From: Desulfuromonadaceae bacterium
Lineage (GTDB): Bacteria; Desulfobacterota; Desulfuromonadia; Geobacterales; Pseudopelobacteraceae
Length of the DNA stretch: 64,000 bases
Assembly (NCBI GenBank): GCA_028681335.1
Contig: JAQUIT010000015.1
Span: 1 to 64,000, forward strand
Direction: 5' to 3'
Shown: positions 27,060 to 36,821 of the stretch, in pieces
Layout of the letters: each line of letters begins with the position of its first letter
Position numbering within the stretch: the first letter of the stretch is position 1
Translations under genes and position numbers: made by a program
Notes under the pieces: generated by a model
Seen by the model: the letters and a program-made list of their open reading frames with translations, nothing else
Told to the model about the DNA's origin: nothing
Databases searched by the model: none

Positions 27060-29173
27060 ACCCCCAACTCCTCAAAATTCTCCTGAATTAGTGCTGCCAG
27101 CTCAACCGCCTCTCGGTTCAGATCAGCAAGTTCCACATGGATATCCTTGAGGGCCTGCTTGAAGTCAAAATCCTCATCAACCTCAGCTGGGGCAACTCCC
27201 ACATAGCGACCGGGAGTCAGGCTCCAGTCAGCAGACTCTATCTCAACCCGGCTGACAACCTTGCACAGTCCAGGTACGGTTTGCATCACTGCATTAGGAA
27301 AGCGCTCCTGTAGCCAGTAAATTTGTCGATGATAGTAGGCAGCCTGTTTGAGTTGCTCCACGGCCTGCTTGCGCTCTTCATCCAGTTTTTTGATCAGTTT
27401 GTTGACTGCACGACGGTCATAGAATTCGGCGGCTTCTTCCACTCCGGACAGTTCCTGCGACACCTGTCCGACACGAGCGGCCAGTTTGTAGAGGAGGTCC
27501 ACCTGCTTCACCAATCCCCGGATACGTTCCGCCAGCAAATCAAAGTTTTGCCGGGCAAAGAGTTGATCGGCGTTGCTCTCCGGCTGGGCGGCCTGGTATT
27601 TCTTCTGGAAGGAGATCAACTCTTTCAACAGTTCTGACCGGTCTCCTTCGTAGGCGGTGGTCGCCTCAGTCAGTTCCGCCAGTAAATCGGTCAAGGATTT
27701 CCGCTGCACAGAGGTTATAGTTTCGACCTTTTTTATAGCGTTGGAAAACTCGGCAATCAGTTTGCGCAGACCGTTCAGTGTAGCTTCGAAGGCATCAAGC
27801 TCAGCAGGAATGGTAGCTACCTCTCCGCAGAGGGAGGCAAAGTATTCCCGAACCAGACCGAGGAAACGATCCTGTTCTCCTCGATATAGCCAGACGATAG
27901 CAGTCAGGTTGGCAAGCTGCTCCGGGCTGAAGTCGTAAATCTTGCGGGTGACCTTGCGGTAGATATTGCGGGCATCCAGCATCAGCACTTGATCGCGACG
28001 CTCTTCCGGCTTGCCTTTGTCAAAATGCCACAGCTCACACGGTACGGTGCGGGTGTAGAAGAAGTTGGAGCGGATGGAGATCATCACATCCACATCACCG
28101 GTCTCAACCAGCTTACGACGCACCTCGGCCTCGCCATGCCCGCCGCTGGACGCCTGGGACGACATGACAAACCCAGCCCGACCTTTTGGTCCGAGGTAGC
28201 TGTGGAAGTAGGAAATCCAGAGGTAGTTACCGTTGCTTACTTTCTTGGCCTTGTTGACCCCTGGCAAGCCGAAGGGAAGACGACGGTCGTCCTTGACCTT
28301 GTCGGCATCAACCATATCCACGTTGAAGGGAGGATTGGCCATGACAAAATCGCACTCGCCCCAGATCGGGTGGACATCCTCATAGAAGGTGTTGGCCTCA
28401 CGGATATGACCTTCCAAACCATGAACCGCCAGGTTCATCTTGGCCAGGCGAATGGTGGTGCCAGTCTTTTCCTGGCCATAGAAGGTGACCTTGTGACCGG
28501 TATCCTGGCCATGGCTCTCGATGAAGTGACTGGACTGCACAAACATACCACCGGAACCACAAGCCGGGTCGAGGACAATGCCGTGGTCAGGTTCGATCAC
28601 ATTGACGATGGTCTGCACCAGTGAAGGTGGGGTGAAAAATTCGCCGTTGTCCTGCGCCCCCTGCATGGCGAATTTCATCAGGAAGTATTCGTAGATCCGA
28701 CCAAACACATCGCCACTGGCTGTACGAAGCGCCTCCGAATCGAAAGTGCGCAGGATAACTTCCAGCAGGTTATCATCAAACTTGTCATACTCCTTGGGGA
28801 GCTGGCCCCGCAGTGGCTCGAACTCGACCTCAATCGCTTTCATGGCCTCCACCAACGCGGTGCCGAGACTGGAGCCAGTGGGAAGTTTCAGCAGATAGTC
28901 ATAGCGACCGGTTTCCGGCAGCAGCAGTGCCCGGCGCTTGATAAAGTCACCCTTCACCAGCGGGCGGTTGGGCATCTTGCCGGCGGCCTGGTCGGCCTTT
29001 ATCTGTGCCAGTGCGGTCTCGTAGCGGTTACTGGCATGACGCAGGAAGATGATGCCCAGCACCGGCATGCAGTATTCGCTGGAAGTCAGCTTGGAGTTGG
29101 CGCGCAGCTGATCAGCAGCCTCCCAGAGACTGGACTCGATTTGTTCGATATTTTTAAGGGTGTTATTGGCCAT
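27056..29173 (-). CDS. hsdM: Type I restriction-modification DNA adenine methyltransferase subunit
   Basis: A 705-residue HsdM (N6-adenine methyltransferase). An N-terminal HsdM helical domain precedes the catalytic domain with the SAM-binding motif DPACGSGG near residue 204 and the catalytic motif NPPF near 279. At 705 residues it is longer than the common ~500; the extra ~200 C-terminal residues are rich in predicted coiled coil (KLIKKLDEERKQAVEQLKQ) and may reach HsdS or HsdR. An AAAGG-type ribosome site lies about 12 bases upstream of the ATG. The small hairpin AAGGGCT-GA-AGCCCTT (29191-29206) sits next to the ribosome site. First gene of the restriction operon and downstream of the five-palindrome array. 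Confidence 0.95.
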   Translation of the reverse strand: MANNTLKNIEQIESSLWEAADQLRANSKLTSSEYCMPVLGIIFLRHASNRYETALAQIKADQAAGKMPNRPLVKGDFIKRRALLLPETGRYDYLLKLPTGSSLGTALVEAMKAIEVEFEPLRGQLPKEYDKFDDNLLEVILRTFDSEALRTASGDVFGRIYEYFLMKFAMQGAQDNGEFFTPPSLVQTIVNVIEPDHGIVLDPACGSGGMFVQSSHFIESHGQDTGHKVTFYGQEKTGTTIRLAKMNLAVHGLEGHIREANTFYEDVHPIWGECDFVMANPPFNVDMVDADKVKDDRRLPFGLPGVNKAKKVSNGNYLWISYFHSYLGPKGRAGFVMSSQASSGGHGEAEVRRKLVETGDVDVMISIRSNFFYTRTVPCELWHFDKGKPEERRDQVLMLDARNIYRKVTRKIYDFSPEQLANLTAIVWLYRGEQDRFLGLVREYFASLCGEVATIPAELDAFEATLNGLRKLIAEFSNAIKKVETITSVQRKSLTDLLAELTEATTAYEGDRSELLKELISFQKKYQAAQPESNADQLFARQNFDLLAERIRGLVKQVDLLYKLAARVGQVSQELSGVEEAAEFYDRRAVNKLIKKLDEERKQAVEQLKQAAYYHRQIYWLQERFPNAVMQTVPGLCKVVSRVEIESADWSLTPGRYVGVAPAEVDEDFDFKQALKDIHVELADLNREAVELAALIQENFEELGV

Positions 29174-29220
29174 TTACGGAATTTACCTTTAAGGGCTGAA
29201 GCCCTTGATCAAAGTTTTAC

Positions 29221-29382
29221 ACATCACTCAATACTGATGTACCTGAAAGTAGGGGTGCACCAGTATAGAGGTGTAAGTTCAAAAACCGGTTACACCACCA
29301 TACTGGTGTAACTTGAAACATGAGGATGCACCACTATGGTGGTGCAAGTTCAAAAAAAGGTTGCACCAGTATACTGGTGTAA
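29221..29382. repeat. Array of five palindromes at 35-36 bp spacing upstream of hsdM
   Basis: Five imperfect palindromes have centres at about 29230.5, 29265.5, 29300.5, 29336.5 and 29371.5. The best is GTTACACCA-CCATAC-TGGTGTAAC (29289-29312, perfect 9-bp arms). Others are TGCACCA-CTATGG-TGGTGCA (29327-29346), TTGCACCA-GTATAC-TGGTGTAA (29361-29382), a CACC/GGTG copy centred at 29265.5, and the degenerate ACATCA/TGATGT (29221-29240). Linkers share the pattern (A)GTTCAAAA. The constant phase suggests binding sites lying on one helix face, for cooperative binding of a regulator. It lies between the Xre regulator gene and hsdM, exactly where the hsdM promoter should be. No unique spacers, so not a CRISPR array. 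Confidence 0.85.
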
Positions 29383-29441
29383 CTATCCATTGTGGTGCGA
29401 TCTGGCAATAGATTGCCCTTCCATCTGGATATCAGGAAAGT

Positions 29442-29873
29442 TCATGACAATTCCTGCCGCTGTTCGATGATCGCTGTGGCTACTAAACGAGTGGCATCAA
29501 ATGAACTCTCCCCTGAAAGTTTAATGCCCTTTTCAGCAAACATGGTGAAGAGACTCTGGAGCATTTGACTATAGAGAATCATCTCTTCCCCTGTGAGTTC
29601 TGCCACCGGATTTCCTTCCGGCTTTACCCTCGATTCCAATCGATTGAAGAATGATGCTAAGGGGCGTCCCAGCACTTTTGCATAGCCAAAGAGGATGTCT
29701 AATCCAAGCCCGAACTCGTGTCTTTCGCATTTAGCAATAGTATTTGCATGAAGGCCGATTCTCTCCGACATCTCTTTAAGTGAAATATTTGCACGCCTGC
29801 GCTGTACACGTAGATCCTCGGCAACAGCAGTCTCGTATGCCTCGTAATCGTCAAAAACCTCTTTTAGTCCCAT
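29442..29873 (-). CDS. Xre-family helix-turn-helix transcriptional regulator
   Basis: A 143-residue protein with an HTH_3 domain at about residues 18-75 (ISLKEMSERIGLHANTIAKC). The C-terminal half is alpha-helical and not recognised. It is transcribed toward hsdM, 268 bp upstream of it, and shares a 175-bp divergent promoter region with the CI-like gene. A 9-bp inverted repeat starts 6 bases before its start codon, suggesting autoregulation. It is the best candidate binder of the palindrome array upstream of hsdM, acting like a controller protein of the restriction operon (inference). Confidence 0.85.
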   Translation of the reverse strand: MGLKEVFDDYEAYETAVAEDLRVQRRRANISLKEMSERIGLHANTIAKCERHEFGLGLDILFGYAKVLGRPLASFFNRLESRVKPEGNPVAELTGEEMILYSQMLQSLFTMFAEKGIKLSGESSFDATRLVATAIIEQRQELS

Positions 29874-29878
29874 ATTCC

Positions 29879-29907
29879 CACCTCAATCCAGGCACATTAT
29901 TGAGGTG
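29879..29907. promoter_or_regulatory. Inverted repeat in the divergent promoter region, candidate operator
   Basis: CACCTCAAT (29879-29887) and ATTGAGGTG (29899-29907) are perfect 9-bp arms with an 11-bp spacer. The site touches the translation start of the Xre regulator and lies in the divergent region shared with the CI-like gene. Its CACC...GGTG outer bases recall the CACC/GGTG cores of the hsdM array, so the same protein could bind both (inference). Confidence 0.55.
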
Positions 29908-30048
29908 AATATAGAGTCATATATATCTATCCGTCAACAAGCCTCCACATAATTATCGCGCAATTTCAAATTAACAACATATTTATGTTTACTTTACACT
30001 CTTTTGTGTATATGTTGAATGCAGATGTTATTTTGAAGGGGGACAAAA

Positions 30049-31056
30049 ATGGGAAATCATGATTTGCTGGAAAAAGTTCTCGCCTCGGCGATGGATGAAA
30101 GTTTACGGAATGATCTACTGAGGTATTTATTTAAAAAGGCCGGAAGAAGAGAGTCCAATGGTGTTCTGCGACTGAATTATTGCCCTAAGAAACTCGACTA
30201 TGATGAAATATACGAGAAGATGAAGTCTGTGGGTGGCGGCACCGGCGTTAGTATTGCAAAATTACTGGGGATTACAACGCAAGGAATGAATAATCAGGTA
30301 GCACTTGGTAAAATCAACGGCAAGTCTCTCATCAACTTTTGTCTGAAAACAAAAGTATCTCTGGATTGGCTTATCGGTGCGTGTGACGGAAGCAGCACAG
30401 ATTATCTTGAAGATGATATCCCCAGCATAACTGATTCAGAGTCAATAATTGACCACCCATTGCAGCAATACCTGTCACTTGTTGAAGTTTACGACCAGCA
30501 TAGTGGCAATGTTGAGTTAAAGTGGTGTCTCACTAAACATCACATTTGCCTTGATGATGACAATCACCCCATTCCCGGAGATTTCGGGGCGTTGCTGTCA
30601 CTGATCATCCGTTATAAAGATGAATCAGGTACTCCAGAACGGGTAAAAATCGGCGGGAAACGACATTACCAGGTACGCAGGGTGTTGGCCTATGTTCTGG
30701 GTGAACCCAAAATAGTACGCCATATTGATGCCCGGGCAAAAAATCTTACCGCTACGCACACCTCTGGTCATCTTGACCGGCCAGGTAAGACCGAATTTAG
30801 GCTGCATTCTGCAATGGATGAGTGCCTGAATGTGCTGACAACGTTGGCAGGGCAAAACGGCCTGTCTGTTGTTAAACCGGAATTCGGTACAATAGCCTGG
30901 GATTTCCTGATTGGAACCGGAAGCATGTCACCACGAGACTGGGTTCTGAGTAAGTTAAAGGAATCACTGGCAGCGAACCATCCTGAGAGGCTTGCGACTG
31001 AGGAAACTGTGGTGGGATGGAATGTGATTCCTACAATTTCTACCATGTCGGTTTGA
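30049..31056 (+). CDS. CI-repressor-like helix-turn-helix protein with unrecognised C-terminal domain
   Basis: A 335-residue protein. Residues about 60-110 look like a phage CI-type N-terminal DNA-binding domain (GVSIAKLLGITTQGMNNQ, then CLKTKVSLDWLIGA). No LexA-type Ser/Lys peptidase domain is apparent after it. The C-terminal ~180 residues (from about 160) are of no family I know; they contain RHIDARAKNLTATHTSGH and an alpha/beta pattern. A strong GGGGGA ribosome site precedes the ATG. It is divergent from the Xre regulator and convergent with the ParB-like gene, with a terminator between. Probably the regulator of a resident mobile element. Confidence 0.7.
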   Translation: MGNHDLLEKVLASAMDESLRNDLLRYLFKKAGRRESNGVLRLNYCPKKLDYDEIYEKMKSVGGGTGVSIAKLLGITTQGMNNQVALGKINGKSLINFCLKTKVSLDWLIGACDGSSTDYLEDDIPSITDSESIIDHPLQQYLSLVEVYDQHSGNVELKWCLTKHHICLDDDNHPIPGDFGALLSLIIRYKDESGTPERVKIGGKRHYQVRRVLAYVLGEPKIVRHIDARAKNLTATHTSGHLDRPGKTEFRLHSAMDECLNVLTTLAGQNGLSVVKPEFGTIAWDFLIGTGSMSPRDWVLSKLKESLAANHPERLATEETVVGWNVIPTISTMSV

Positions 31057-31085
31057 TTTGATACTCCATGTGATTACCTTCACCA

Positions 31086-31132
31086 CAGCATCATGCCCAC
31101 CTTGATTCAAAACAAATGCGGGCATGATGCTG
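31086..31132. terminator. Hairpin between convergent genes, candidate bidirectional terminator
   Basis: A perfect 13-bp inverted repeat, CAGCATCATGCCC (31086-31098) and GGGCATGATGCTG (31120-31132), with a 21-nt loop. It lies between the convergent CI-like and ParB-like genes. There is no strong U tract on either side, so Rho-independent activity is uncertain. Confidence 0.5.
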
Positions 31133-31217
31133 AGAAATATTTCAAGACCAACTTGATGTCAGTATTCTTGATTTTTCAATAGTGACAAACATCACTACTT
31201 CGGTAAATCGAAAGACA

Positions 31218-31991
31218 TTACCCCCCGTATTCTCGGGCTATTTTATTAATTACTTGTTCGACAATATTGAATTTCGAAAAAAGGATGCAAAGATCCTTCT
31301 CAGTCATGTGTTCGGTTTCGACTTTAAGAATATCTGCATAAATGCGGTCGAGCCGAGTAAATGTTTTAGTAATGTCACTTTGATAACGCTTGGGTTCGCC
31401 CCTGAACTTTTCGCCGTCTAACTCTTGTTGATAAACTCTAAAGAGCCTACGCTGGGATTCTTGGTCACGAGTTTTTGCTATTTGAACCAGACGCGTCAAG
31501 CAGTATTTATTACTGTTTCTGCAGGCTTCCTTTATGTCCTCTGGCAAACGGCGCAAAGAGAGCAATTCCGATACGCTTGTTACCGACTTTCCTACATATT
31601 TGGCGAGTTGAGCAAGATCATAACCGTGCTTTGTTTGCAGAGTGAGTAAAAATTCTGCTTTTTCCAGAGGTGTTAGGTCTTCCCTTTGAAAATTCTCTGC
31701 CAGTGCTATTGCTTCCAGATCTCTATCAACATATTTTGCCTGTATGTATTCAATGCCAGCATTTTGAAATGCGCGCCAACGCCGTTCTCCCGATACGACC
31801 TCCAATTGATCACCTCTCAGGGTGAAAGTAATGGCGTGAACGAGCCCACAGGACTTAATAGATTCAACCAGTGTATCCATCGCGTCCTGACTGATATGTT
31901 TTCGTGGATTATTGGGGTTAGGCTGGATAGCAGCACATTTGATCCCATAGATAATACCGTGAACGAAGTTATAATCGGCAATGTTTTCCAT
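31218..31991 (-). CDS. ParB/Spo0J-like DNA-binding protein without ParA
   Basis: A 257-residue ParB-family protein. The N-terminal ParB/sulfiredoxin-like domain has PNNPRKHIS, the box GERRWRAFQNAG and ENFQREDLTPLEKAEF. A central helix-turn-helix (about 120-170) has YDLAQLAKYVGKSVTSVSELL. In partition ParB the corresponding domain binds CTP and spreads from parS. AAAGGCG lies upstream of the ATG. No parA or parS-like array is seen nearby, so it may be a regulator or a stability protein of an integrative element rather than the chromosomal partition protein. Confidence 0.85.
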   Translation of the reverse strand: MENIADYNFVHGIIYGIKCAAIQPNPNNPRKHISQDAMDTLVESIKSCGLVHAITFTLRGDQLEVVSGERRWRAFQNAGIEYIQAKYVDRDLEAIALAENFQREDLTPLEKAEFLLTLQTKHGYDLAQLAKYVGKSVTSVSELLSLRRLPEDIKEACRNSNKYCLTRLVQIAKTRDQESQRRLFRVYQQELDGEKFRGEPKRYQSDITKTFTRLDRIYADILKVETEHMTEKDLCILFSKFNIVEQVINKIAREYGG

Positions 31992-32494
31992 AATAGTTCG
32001 CCTTTGTCATTGAGGCTATGACACAATGAAGATCAACCTTGGTGGTGATTCATTGTAGTTGTGTTGGTTAGATGAACATGAACCGACTTATGCAGCTGTG
32101 AATGTCTGACACAAGTGCCGTGCCAGCCTCCGGCTCATTGCTTATTACCGATGAGTTACGCCCGGGCTGGCTCGACTTAAACTGTTTGATGCGACTTTAA
32201 CTCTCATCGGTCACAGCTTTGGCCACAGACTGGTATTCAGAGCATTGAGTTAAAGTGGGAAGAGAGCATTGATCATCTTGAAGGAAAGAAGCATTTCTCT
32301 GCCTGTATAAATCCCGCTGAATGATTTCAGCGATCCTCAGATAACGAGCATTGCTATCGCAATGATTACGGCCACTTGGCACTAAAGAACATGTAATATT
32401 GATGGTACTATTTGATTGTTGCCGCATAATCACCCCTATAGGACTGATCAGGGGTGTGTCCGGTCGGAACGACTGACTGGGAAAAGGGAGGACT
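31992..32494. other. Intergenic region rich in inverted repeats next to the recombinase
   Basis: No gene seen. Nested inverted repeats occur: ACCGATGAG (32147-32155) with CTCATCGGT (32203-32211); ACTTTAACTC (32194-32203) with GAGTTAAAGT (32247-32256); and CACCCCT (32431-32437) with AGGGGTG (32450-32456) about 40 bp before the recombinase start. This could hold the recombinase promoter and operators or part of an attachment site; which is not decidable from one sequence. Confidence 0.45.
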
Positions 32495-33982
32495 ATGAAA
32501 GTCGGAATTTGGATTCGAGTTTCCACTGAAGATCAAGCGCGGGGAGAGTCCCCTTCGAACCATACGGCTCGGGCACAAATGTATGCCGGCAGCAAGGGTT
32601 GGGAGGTAGTCGAAACATACGATTTGTCCGGCGTGTCGGGAAAGGACGTGTTGGAGCACCCGGAAGCCAAACGGATGCTCTCTGACGTAAAAACAGGCCG
32701 TATCAAATCCTTGATATTTTCAAAACTTGCTCGCCTCGCGAGAAACACCCGGCAATTGCTGGAAATTTCAGAGTTCTTCCAGAAAAATGATGCCAACCTG
32801 GTGAGTCTTGAAGAAAGCATTGATACGTCAACACCTGCTGGCCGGCTTTTGTACACTGTTATAGGAGCTCTTGCGCAATGGGAGAGAGAAGAAATCTCCG
32901 CTCGAATTTCTGCAAGCATTCCGATCCGGGCCAAGTTGGGTAAAACCACTGGTGGACAAGGTTCTTTTGGATATCATTGGGTCGAAGGCGAAATCATTCC
33001 CAATCCTGCTGAAGTTTCCATTGTAAAGCGGATATTCGAATTGTTTTTGGAATCGGGTAAGGTATTACCGACATGTCAGCAGCTTACCAAGGAAGGGTTT
33101 CGGGCAAGCCAGTCAGAATTTTGCCCTCGTACCCTCAAATTCATATTGAAGGATTCAATCTATAAAGGAATTCGTAGATCTAATTACAGTAGTAAAAGTA
33201 CCGGCAAGTTTGAATTGAAGAAGGAAGAAGATTGGGTGCTGTGTGCTGTTGAACCAATTATCAGCGAAGATACATGGGAGAGGGCAAACGAGGTACTGGA
33301 AGCGACTCGACTGCGTTTCACCGTTAACCGCGCAGAACCAAAACAGGGTAAATACCTTTTCAGTGGCTTGCTGACCTGCCATTGCGGTGGAGGCAAGATG
33401 TACTGCTATCCTCACCCTAAAATGACCGTACCGCGTTATACGTGTCGTGCCTGCAAAATTAAAGTTGACGAGGACGTTGTAGAGAATTCCCTGCAATACC
33501 TGCTTAAAAGCATTGCTATGTCACCAGAGAGCCTCTGCGGCGATAATGGCAATGAAATTAATCTAAGGGACAAACAAAACAGGATGGAATTGTTGAAAAA
33601 GGATTTGAAGGTCATCAATAAGAAGATCGATACGTTGATTGAGCTGGTTGGCGACAACAGAATCGATAGAGAAACCTTCGCCTCTCGATTCGAACCTCTG
33701 ACAGCTCAGCGAGAAAATATCTCAAAGGAGGTCCCGCGCTTGCAGGGAGAAATCGACTTCATTAACAGCGAGGATGTGGGCCGGCAGTATGTAGTTAGTC
33801 AGGCAACTACCCTGGCAGCGTTGTGGTCAGAGTTGTCGTATGAAGCCCGTCAGGAGATTACCAAGGAGGTTGTAGAGCGGATTGAAGTCCGTAAGGAGTC
33901 TCTGCACTTCGATATTCATCATATCTCAAATTTAAAACAAAAAGATGGGGAAACCCTTGCGGATTCCCCCCTTGTACCATAG
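32495..33982 (+). CDS. Large serine recombinase (site-specific integrase)
   Basis: A 495-residue serine recombinase of the large (phage integrase/transposase) group. The N-terminal resolvase domain (1-150) has the catalytic serine at residue 10 in GIWIRVSTEDQ and the arginine-bearing LARLARNTRQLLE. The recombinase domain spans about 160-280 (GSFGYHWVEG). A zinc ribbon has CHCGG and CRACK. A coiled coil follows (about 360-430, KKDLKVINKKIDTL), which in this family controls integration versus excision. GGGAGG lies just before the ATG. It ends 21 bp from the rpsI stop codon, so the element probably integrated there. No separate directionality factor is recognised. Confidence 0.93.
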   Translation: MKVGIWIRVSTEDQARGESPSNHTARAQMYAGSKGWEVVETYDLSGVSGKDVLEHPEAKRMLSDVKTGRIKSLIFSKLARLARNTRQLLEISEFFQKNDANLVSLEESIDTSTPAGRLLYTVIGALAQWEREEISARISASIPIRAKLGKTTGGQGSFGYHWVEGEIIPNPAEVSIVKRIFELFLESGKVLPTCQQLTKEGFRASQSEFCPRTLKFILKDSIYKGIRRSNYSSKSTGKFELKKEEDWVLCAVEPIISEDTWERANEVLEATRLRFTVNRAEPKQGKYLFSGLLTCHCGGGKMYCYPHPKMTVPRYTCRACKIKVDEDVVENSLQYLLKSIAMSPESLCGDNGNEINLRDKQNRMELLKKDLKVINKKIDTLIELVGDNRIDRETFASRFEPLTAQRENISKEVPRLQGEIDFINSEDVGRQYVVSQATTLAALWSELSYEARQEITKEVVERIEVRKESLHFDIHHISNLKQKDGETLADSPLVP

Positions 33983-34003
33983 CAGTGACGTGCAATCCAG
34001 CGA
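33983..34003. other. 21-bp junction between the accessory segment and rpsI
   Basis: The recombinase stop and the convergent rpsI stop are separated by 21 bp with no hairpin, so rpsI lacks an adjacent terminator of its own. Such loss of the native downstream region is expected if an element was inserted at or near the rpsI 3' end. This is inference from spacing; no second copy of the junction sequence was found in the window. Confidence 0.45.
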
Positions 34004-34396
34004 CTAGCGCTTGGAGAACTGGAAGCGGGCACGGGCAGCTTTTCTGCCGTACTTTTTACGCTCTTTAATGCGTGAATCGCGGGTGATGAAACCGGCCTTT
34101 TTGAGGACGCCGCGAAGCTCAGGATCATGAATAAGAAGAGCCTTGGTGATGCCGTGCTTGATCGCACCGGCCTGACCGGTATCGCCGCCACCGGAAACAG
34201 TGACGTACACATCAAAGATGCCGACTTTTTCAACAAGCTCAAATGGCTGACGGACAACCATCTTGGATGTCTCACGACCGAAATACTTATCAAGCGTTTT
34301 GTGGTTTACTGTAAACTTGCCATCGCCAGGCTTGAGCCATACACGAGCTATTGAGCTCTTGCGCTTGCCTGTTCCATAATAAATGACTGCTGCCAT
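34004..34396 (-). CDS. rpsI: 30S ribosomal protein uS9
   Basis: A 130-residue S9, full length, ending in the conserved basic tail [14 protein letters not shown] whose last Lys-Arg reach the P-site tRNA. The N-terminal [19 protein letters not shown] and central [15 protein letters not shown] motifs are diagnostic. It follows rplM by 21 bp on the same strand, the standard order. Confidence 0.98.
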   Translation of the reverse strand: MAAVIYYGTGKRKSSIARVWLKPGDGKFTVNHKTLDKYFGRETSKMVVRQPFELVEKVGIFDVYVTVSGGGDTGQAGAIKHGITKALLIHDPELRGVLKKAGFITRDSRIKERKKYGRKAARARFQFSKR

Positions 34397-34417
34397 ATCG
34401 TTTTCTCCTTAAGAGTA

Positions 34418-34846
34418 TTAAAGTGCCAGGTTCTTAGGCTGCTGAGCTGCGTGTGGGTGGCTAGGTCCCGCATAGATTTTAAGCTTGCTGAGCATGGCGC
34501 GTGCAAGTTTGTTCTTGGGGAGCATCCCTTTGACAGCCTTCTTGATGAGATCTTCAGGCTTTTTCTCAAGCAGCTTACCGGCTGTGATCTCTTTCAGTCC
34601 ACCGACATAGCCGGAGTGGCTGTAATAAATCTTGTCGGCTAACTTGCGACCGGTCAGGGCAATCTTCTCAGCATTTATAACGATGACGAAATCACCGGTA
34701 TCAACGCTAGGTGTGTAGAGAGCCTTGTTTTTACCACGCAGAACACCGGCTATCTGTGTTGAGAGACGACCCAGAACCGCATCCTGTGCATCAACAATGT
34801 ACCAGTCACGTTTTACATCTGCTGCTTTAGCTACTTCTGTTTTCAT
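34418..34846 (-). CDS. rplM: 50S ribosomal protein uL13
   Basis: A 142-residue L13 of normal length. [35 protein letters not shown] and [18 protein letters not shown] are family signatures. First gene of the rplM-rpsI operon; the ~195 bp to its right holds the divergent promoter region shared with gatCAB. Confidence 0.98.
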   Translation of the reverse strand: MKTEVAKAADVKRDWYIVDAQDAVLGRLSTQIAGVLRGKNKALYTPSVDTGDFVIVINAEKIALTGRKLADKIYYSHSGYVGGLKEITAGKLLEKKPEDLIKKAVKGMLPKNKLARAMLSKLKIYAGPSHPHAAQQPKNLAL

Positions 34847-35042
34847 AATTTCCCCATCCGCAGTACAACCTGTAGATTAATACAGGCCATGATTTTTTTG
34901 AAGAGGTGTAACGTACCGAAAGAGTGCTGCCGTGTCAAGTGAAAAATTTTCAGAACAACTAATTGCTTTGATCAATGTTGTATCAGAGCTGATTTCATGT
35001 TACAACCACGCGGCAATTATCAGATTTTTCGGAGTTGGCACC

Positions 35043-35330
35043 ATGAAAATATCGGTAGCAGATGTAGAGTATGCCGCGCGCTTGGCCCGGCTTGAACTTA
35101 CCCCGGGAGAAAAAGAGCTCTTTGCAGGACAGATCGGGGCGATTCTCGGCTATGTTGAAAAACTGAAAGAGCTGAATACGGAAGGGATTGTTCCAACCTC
35201 GCACGCGGTCCCGATGGAAAATGCTTTCCGCGAAGACGTCGTACAGCCATCCATCGGTGTCAAGAAGGCCCTGGCCAACGCACCGGAGAGTGAAGGATCT
35301 TTTTTTGCCGTGCCAAAAGTTATCGAATAA
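35043..35330 (+). CDS. gatC: Aspartyl/glutamyl-tRNA amidotransferase subunit C
   Basis: A 95-residue GatC, the small belt subunit that stabilises GatA on GatB. MKISVADVEYAARLARLEL at the N-terminus and PMENAFREDV near residue 65 are typical. I chose the ATG at 35043 because GGAG lies 8 bases upstream and this start fits the family length; the frame is open for 37 codons further upstream. First gene of the gatCAB cluster. Confidence 0.95.
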   Translation: MKISVADVEYAARLARLELTPGEKELFAGQIGAILGYVEKLKELNTEGIVPTSHAVPMENAFREDVVQPSIGVKKALANAPESEGSFFAVPKVIE

Positions 35331-35348
35331 GTAAGGACATTGTTAACC

Positions 35349-36803
<1,455 letters not shown>

Positions 36804-36821
36804 TCTTCGGAGCATACACTA

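Noticed and set aside
29221..29382. CRISPR array
   Set aside because: The repeated units are palindromes with similar, not unique, linkers; no cas genes are nearby.
32197..32526. 109-codon minus-strand gene overlapping the recombinase start
   Set aside because: Overlaps the recombinase ribosome site and start; composition is not protein-like.
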